The notes below the pieces were generated by a model. The model ran no database searches. It was not told the DNA's origin and saw nothing but the letters and a program-made list of their open reading frames with translations. Made by a program: the position numbers and the translations under genes. A DNA stretch of 12,532 nucleotides from Entrophospora sp. SA101 (Eukaryota; Glomeromycota; Glomeromycetes; Entrophosporales; Entrophosporaceae): positions 1 to 12,532 of the forward strand of contig CAUDNR010001622.1 of NCBI GenBank assembly GCA_958430865.1. Reading direction: 5' to 3'. The stretch's first letter is position 1. Each line of letters starts with the position of its first letter. Below are positions 8,480-12,532 of this stretch, piece by piece.

Positions 8480-9594
8480 TCAATAATTTGAACTTTCATT
8501 GAATTCCTTTAATCGCTGATTATAAAAATCAACAAGTTGTTTCATGTAATCAGCCTTAAAATAGCGAGCAAAATATTCTTTGTCTTTTTTGTTGGCGGGA
8601 AAAAAATCTATAAGCTTGGAGTCAATTCCAGCTTTTTTAAGGGAGCTACCAAGATGTTCCATGTTTTGTTCGCCAAGATAAGCTTTGAAGGCTGCGGTGA
8701 TAAATTGAAGGGAATGTCCTATATAAAATTACATGTACAAATATATTCACATAATAAAGTTAAATAAAAAAAAATCTTAATAAAACAAGCATATACAGTA
8801 TACATGCGTGTATTGATTTATTTGTATTCATCTTTTTTCACAAGATGCTCACCGAATAAAGCATTCAAAATGCTTATACTAATCAATTTACCAGAGGCAA
8901 ACAAACCAATTGCAGTGGCAAGTTTATTGCTTTCTTCAGCACCCCATTTGTTAATATACTGAAGCATGTTCTTGATTTTACCTTCAAAAATATGCTGCAA
9001 ATATAAATAATGTCTAATTAAATTATTGAAAACCTTAACATGTTTTTTAATATTTTCAATATTATCTTCTGCATAGAATATAGTACCTCCAGGTGCTAAA
9101 AATAAAGAATTGACAAGAAAAATTATTAAAATAATAGGAGAAGCAAGAAGAGGAAGAGTAACGGGTATGTTTAATCTTTCGTTAAAGCCAACAAAGTCAT
9201 TACAAAATTTACCTAATACACCACCAAACAAAAGAATTTCAAATAAAGTTTTTCTGTACTTTTTATAATCTAGGGTAAAGAGATTTCATCAAAATCCCCT
9301 GGTTTAAAAGAATTTTTATAATATTATCTCTAAAGACTGTTGTAAAAAAAAAAAAGATTGAAAATTATAAATTAAATAAAATTAAGAGACATTTATCAAA
9401 TTGAAAGATTAATTGAAGCCTCACCGGTTGGTTCGTGTTTGGCCTGTGCTTTTTGCTGACCCAGATACAATACAAAAAATTATATATTTATTAGACTTTA
9501 CACTTCATTTTATATAACGATAATTCACAAATAACTAGTAAATACCTTTCTTTGTTTCATCTTTAACCATGCAACTGTTTTGTGTTGCACTCAT
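8480..9594 (-). pseudogene. 5MP/BZW (eIF5-mimic) gene remnant lacking W2 domain
   Basis: 5MP/BZW proteins are cytosolic eIF5 mimics with an N-terminal HEAT-like region and a C-terminal W2 domain that binds eIF2 and eIF3. Proposed exons on the minus strand are 9594-9546 (MSATQNS), 9455-9425, 9336-9213, 9095-8832 and 8718-8480. Strong similarity is seen in LDYKKYRKTLFEILL, LAPGGTI, VFNNLIRHY, SILNALFGEHLVKK, FITAAFKAYL and LIDFFPANK. Decay is clear. Exon 3 needs two frame corrections (near the GGGG at 9281-9284 and the CCC at 9277 side toward 9266) and lacks residues found in relatives. Exons 2 and 3 do not join in phase. The donor after LVKK reads ATGAAT where a GTGAGT-like donor is expected, so reading runs on to TAA at 8818. 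The last piece ends at TGA 8480-8482, before any W2 domain. I judge it a non-functional remnant. Confidence 0.72.
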
Positions 9595-9834
9595 TAAAAG
9601 TTAACAAGTTTTTGTATTAGTTTATTTTTATTAAATATGGGAGATGGTATAAAATTATTCTTGGTTTTTTTTTTAATTTTTATTAAAAATTATTAATATT
9701 AAGGTAATTGATAAACAAAATAATAAAGAATAATATGTATTCAGCATGTAATGAATTTATATAGAATTAATTATAATAAAATAAAATAATCATATATATG
9801 TATAATAAATATTCTGATGATAATGAAGTTGACT
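9595..9834. other. short AT-rich gap between glycerol kinase stop and 5MP remnant
   Basis: This 240 bp gap holds the 3' flank of the glycerol kinase gene and the former 5' flank of the 5MP remnant. Both are on the minus strand. Only A/T-rich sequence is seen, with no defined promoter or terminator element. Confidence 0.5.
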
Positions 9835-11553
9835 TTATGCCCAATCTAAACTTCTTTGAACAGCCTTTTCCCATTGTTCAAATTTAATTTGAGCTTCTTC
9901 ATTGGTAATTTTGGGAGAAAAGATGGTATGGCCTTTGGTATTAACATTTTTCAAATCATCTAAAGAGTTCCAGATTTTAACAGCAAAACCAGCAGCAATA
10001 GCAGCACCAAGTGCTGTTGTTTCTCTCATAGCAGGACGATTAACCTCAATATTAAGAATGTCTGATTGAATTTGCATACAAATGTCAGAATTTGTCATTC
10101 CACCATCAACTTTGAGAGAAGTTAAAGGATGACCGGAATCTTTGTTCATGGCATTTAGAATTGCTTTAGCCTGGAAACATGCAGCCTCTAGAGTTGCCCG
10201 CGCAATATGACATTTGTTAGTGTATTGAGTTATACCAACAATACAACCACGTGCATCATCACGCCAATAAGGAGCAAATAAGCCAGAAAATGCAGTGACA
10301 AAATAAACACCACCAGTATTTTCTACTGAAGCAGCCAATGTATTAATCTCAGACGTCTCATTAATGATCTTTAAATTATCTCTGACCCATTTAATAGCAG
10401 AACCGGCCACAGCAATTGAACCCTCTAAAGCATAGACAGCATCCTGATTACCAAATTTATAGCCAACTGTTGTGAGTAGTCCTGATTCAGAAATGACAGG
10501 ATCCTTACCAGTATTGAATAACATAAAGCATCCTGTTCCATAAGTACTTTTAGCATCACCACGTGTAAAACACTTTTGTCCAACTAAAGCAGCTTGTTGA
10601 TCACCTAAAACCCCAGCAATTGGAATTCCCTCTAATTCTTTGATTGTCTTAATAGTTCCATAAATTTCAGATGAGGAACATATTTTTGGTAGACAGCTAC
10701 TTTTCACTTGAAAGAAATCCAAGGATTCTTTACTCCATTCCAATGTCTTAATGTTCATAAACATTGTACGAGAAGCATTAGTTACATCTGTAACATGCAA
10801 TCCACCATCAACACCACCTGATAAATTCTAATATAATACATAACATATTTATGATTATTATTCTCTTTTTCTTTATCTCTTTTTAAACCAATCAATTAAT
10901 AAAATTTTATATAAGAAAATACCCAAATAAGCCACGTATCAACAGTTCCAAACAATAAATTGTCATTATCATGAGCCTCTTTAACTTCAGGTACATTCTC
11001 CAACATCCATTTAAGTTTTAAAGCTGAAAAGTAAGTTGTAATTGGTAAACCACAAATATCATTTAATACTTTTGAGCCCAAACTAGATATTTTGTTTAAT
11101 CTATGTACTAAATCATGAGTACGAACATCAGGCCAAACAATTGCATTATAAAGTGGTTTTCCAGTAGTTTTATCCCAGGCTAAAGTTGTTTCACGTTGAT
11201 TTGTTATACCAATGGCTTTAATATCAGAAAATGAATAACCCAGTCCATTGAATTTCTTTAATGTTTCTTTGACACATTCTTGAACTGATTTCAATATATC
11301 TGATGGATCATGTTCTACCCAACTATATTTGAAATATATTAAGATAATTAAAATAATGAATTTGTATATGTATATATATAAAGAAAAAAAGAGATTAATA
11401 TATCAATTACAAATTAATTAATTACCCCGGCCTTGGATAATGTTGAGGAAACTCCATTTGATGAGAACAGATTAAATCACCATGTTCATCAAAAATCAAA
11501 AAACGAGAAGAAGTTGTTCCTTGATCAATTGAACCAATAAATGTTGTTGACAT
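9835..11553 (-). CDS. GUT1: glycerol kinase
   Basis: This FGGY-family kinase phosphorylates glycerol with ATP to glycerol-3-phosphate, feeding lipid synthesis or glycolysis via G3P dehydrogenase. Exons on the minus strand are 11553-11426, 11322-10923 and 10827-9835, with introns of 103 and 95 nt. They encode 506 residues ending in TAA, close to bacterial and animal enzymes (about 500) and shorter than yeast Gut1. The start ATG opens the usual phosphate-binding motif [10 protein letters not shown] (about 8-17). Glycerol contacts known from E. coli GlpK are present: Arg86-Glu87 in NQRET, Tyr140 in the first FGGY signature ([13 protein letters not shown]), and the catalytic base Asp252 in GDQQAAL. 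YGTGCF and the second FGGY signature (GCIVGI...HIARATLE, about 370-390) are also intact. No internal stop or frame break is seen and both splice junctions restore conserved motifs (PRPGWVEHD; DTWLIWNLSGG). No targeting signal is evident. Confidence 0.95.
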
Positions 11554-12532
11554 TTTTTTTTCTTGTTAATTTTTATTTTCAAAACAATTTTTTTTTCTAA
11601 AAAAAAATATTTAATTAATAATAATTAATATTGTTCAATGGGGTTTTTTATTAATATCTCACATGGGATGCAACTCTAATAATAATAAGAATGCAAAATA
11701 TTAGATTTAACTCTGATATAAGTAAATTTTTTTTTAATATGTCGATTACCGACAATTTAGTATTAGAATGGTGTAAAACTTCATAGTGACACAAATTAAG
11801 GAAAAATAGTCAGCGATCACTTACCTTTTATAGAGTGCTAGTTTAGAATTACATTGACCTAATTATGACATTATGGCTATCACTCGGATGTCGTAATCTT
11901 ATGACATTCACAACTTCATGTATATCTATAACGTAACAGTGTTAAAAAATTTTATATTAGTAGGCATCTTGAATTTATATTCAAAATTACGATATTTTTA
12001 AAATGTTGTAGAGAGACGTGTTCTGCAAGCTCAAAGCATTTTTTAGAATTAAAAATATCATCCGTATAATGATGTGTTATAACAATTTATGAAAAAGACG
12101 ATCCTTTTTAATTAATTAACAATTAAAGTTTTAAACCGGGTTATAGCTTTGGAAGCCAAATAGTTACAAAAAAAAAACAAAAATGTTTTCAATTCCTAAG
12201 AACCTTGCCTACAACGTAAAAATTAGCACAGAAAATATTCAAATCAGTCCAATTCATATTAATCACCAATAAAATAATTGATTATTCACGAGAAATAAAT
12301 ATTCTAACATTCTAAAATGTAACAGACCTTTAATTCTCAAATTAAATTTAAACGAAGGAATTTAAATATTAGAAATAACTTGAAAATAAATTCTACACAG
12401 AAGGTTAAGGTAATACATTTAATTAGAATAAATTAGGATTTCAAAGAAATCGGAGAACTAGATGATAGAACCTTTAACATGTATAAATAACGTTGTAATT
12501 TTCTCAATTTCATGTATCATTATCTTCTTCAT
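11554..12532. other. gene-free region upstream of glycerol kinase
   Basis: No protein-coding similarity was recognised on either strand. T-rich tracts precede the glycerol kinase ATG. On the minus strand a good donor-like sequence (AAAAG|GTAAGT, intron side 11819-11824) and an acceptor-like TTAG (11597-11600) would bound a 228 nt 5' UTR intron, but this rests on motif match alone. The rest, to the right edge, is plain AT-rich DNA. Confidence 0.5.

Noticed and set aside
8537..8767. Plus-strand open frame opposite the 5MP remnant
   Set aside because: The minus strand reads the conserved 5MP sequence here; the plus frame is a shadow.
9096..9212. Hydrophobic membrane-like segment in the 5MP frame
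   Set aside because: It is an intron read through (GTAAAT...TTTAG); splicing joins FGGVL to APGGT as in the family.
12460..12532. Short minus-strand frame (24 codons) beginning at the right edge
   Set aside because: Too short, no recognisable similarity, and cut by the window edge.
1..12532. CRISPR arrays, operons, tRNA or rRNA genes
   Set aside because: No regularly spaced identical repeats, no tRNA-like fold noticed, no rRNA sequence; the introns show that the DNA is eukaryotic.

Overview
The window looks like nuclear DNA of a fungus with an AT-rich genome. Genes are split by short introns (about 60-130 nt, one of 277 nt) with GT(A/G)-type donors and TAG/CAG acceptors. The gene set is fungal: an ankyrin-GDPD protein of the Gde1 type, a glycerol kinase of Gut1 type, an Itc1/ACF1-like chromatin-remodelling fragment and a remnant of the eIF5-mimic protein 5MP/BZW. 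The combination of very high AT, abundant DDE elements and these families suggests an early-diverging fungus such as an arbuscular mycorrhizal (Glomeromycotina) species. That placement is inference, not proof.

Layout, left to right: (1) 1-993, the right part of a Tc1/mariner-like DNA transposon. Its transposase carries an internal TGA, and the element ends in CACTG followed by TA. (2) 996-1904, no recognisable gene. (3) 1905-2286, a degenerate AATAAA-rich minisatellite. (4) 2287-3507 (+), the C-terminal part of an Itc1/ACF1-like protein (WHIM/WSD region), spliced but frame-broken near its 5' end. (5) 3508-3858, the AT-rich gap between two convergent genes. (6) 3859-6585 (-), an apparently intact five-exon ankyrin-GDPD gene (729 residues) without the N-terminal SPX domain usual for Gde1. 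Its first intron carries a foldback element and GAT repeats. (7) 6586-8479, gene-free repeat-rich DNA with a 48-50 bp tandem repeat, a short palindrome, a diverged ~60 bp duplication and a 56 bp hAT-like miniature element flanked by an 8 bp target duplication. (8) 8480-9594 (-), a decayed 5MP/BZW gene without its W2 domain. (9) 9835-11553 (-), an intact three-exon glycerol kinase (506 residues). (10) 11554-12532, gene-free DNA upstream of the kinase.

Functionally, the two intact genes lie on the same strand and both yield glycerol-3-phosphate. Gde1-type enzymes release it from glycerophosphodiesters, and glycerol kinase makes it from glycerol and ATP. Nothing in the sequence shows co-regulation. 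The other two conserved genes are fragments, so the locus looks like a mosaic of live genes, gene debris and small DNA transposons. I found no convincing new multi-gene system. The best-supported curiosities are the hAT-like miniature element with a paralogous empty site, the foldback insert in the GDPD intron, and the splice donor apparently destroyed in the 5MP remnant.
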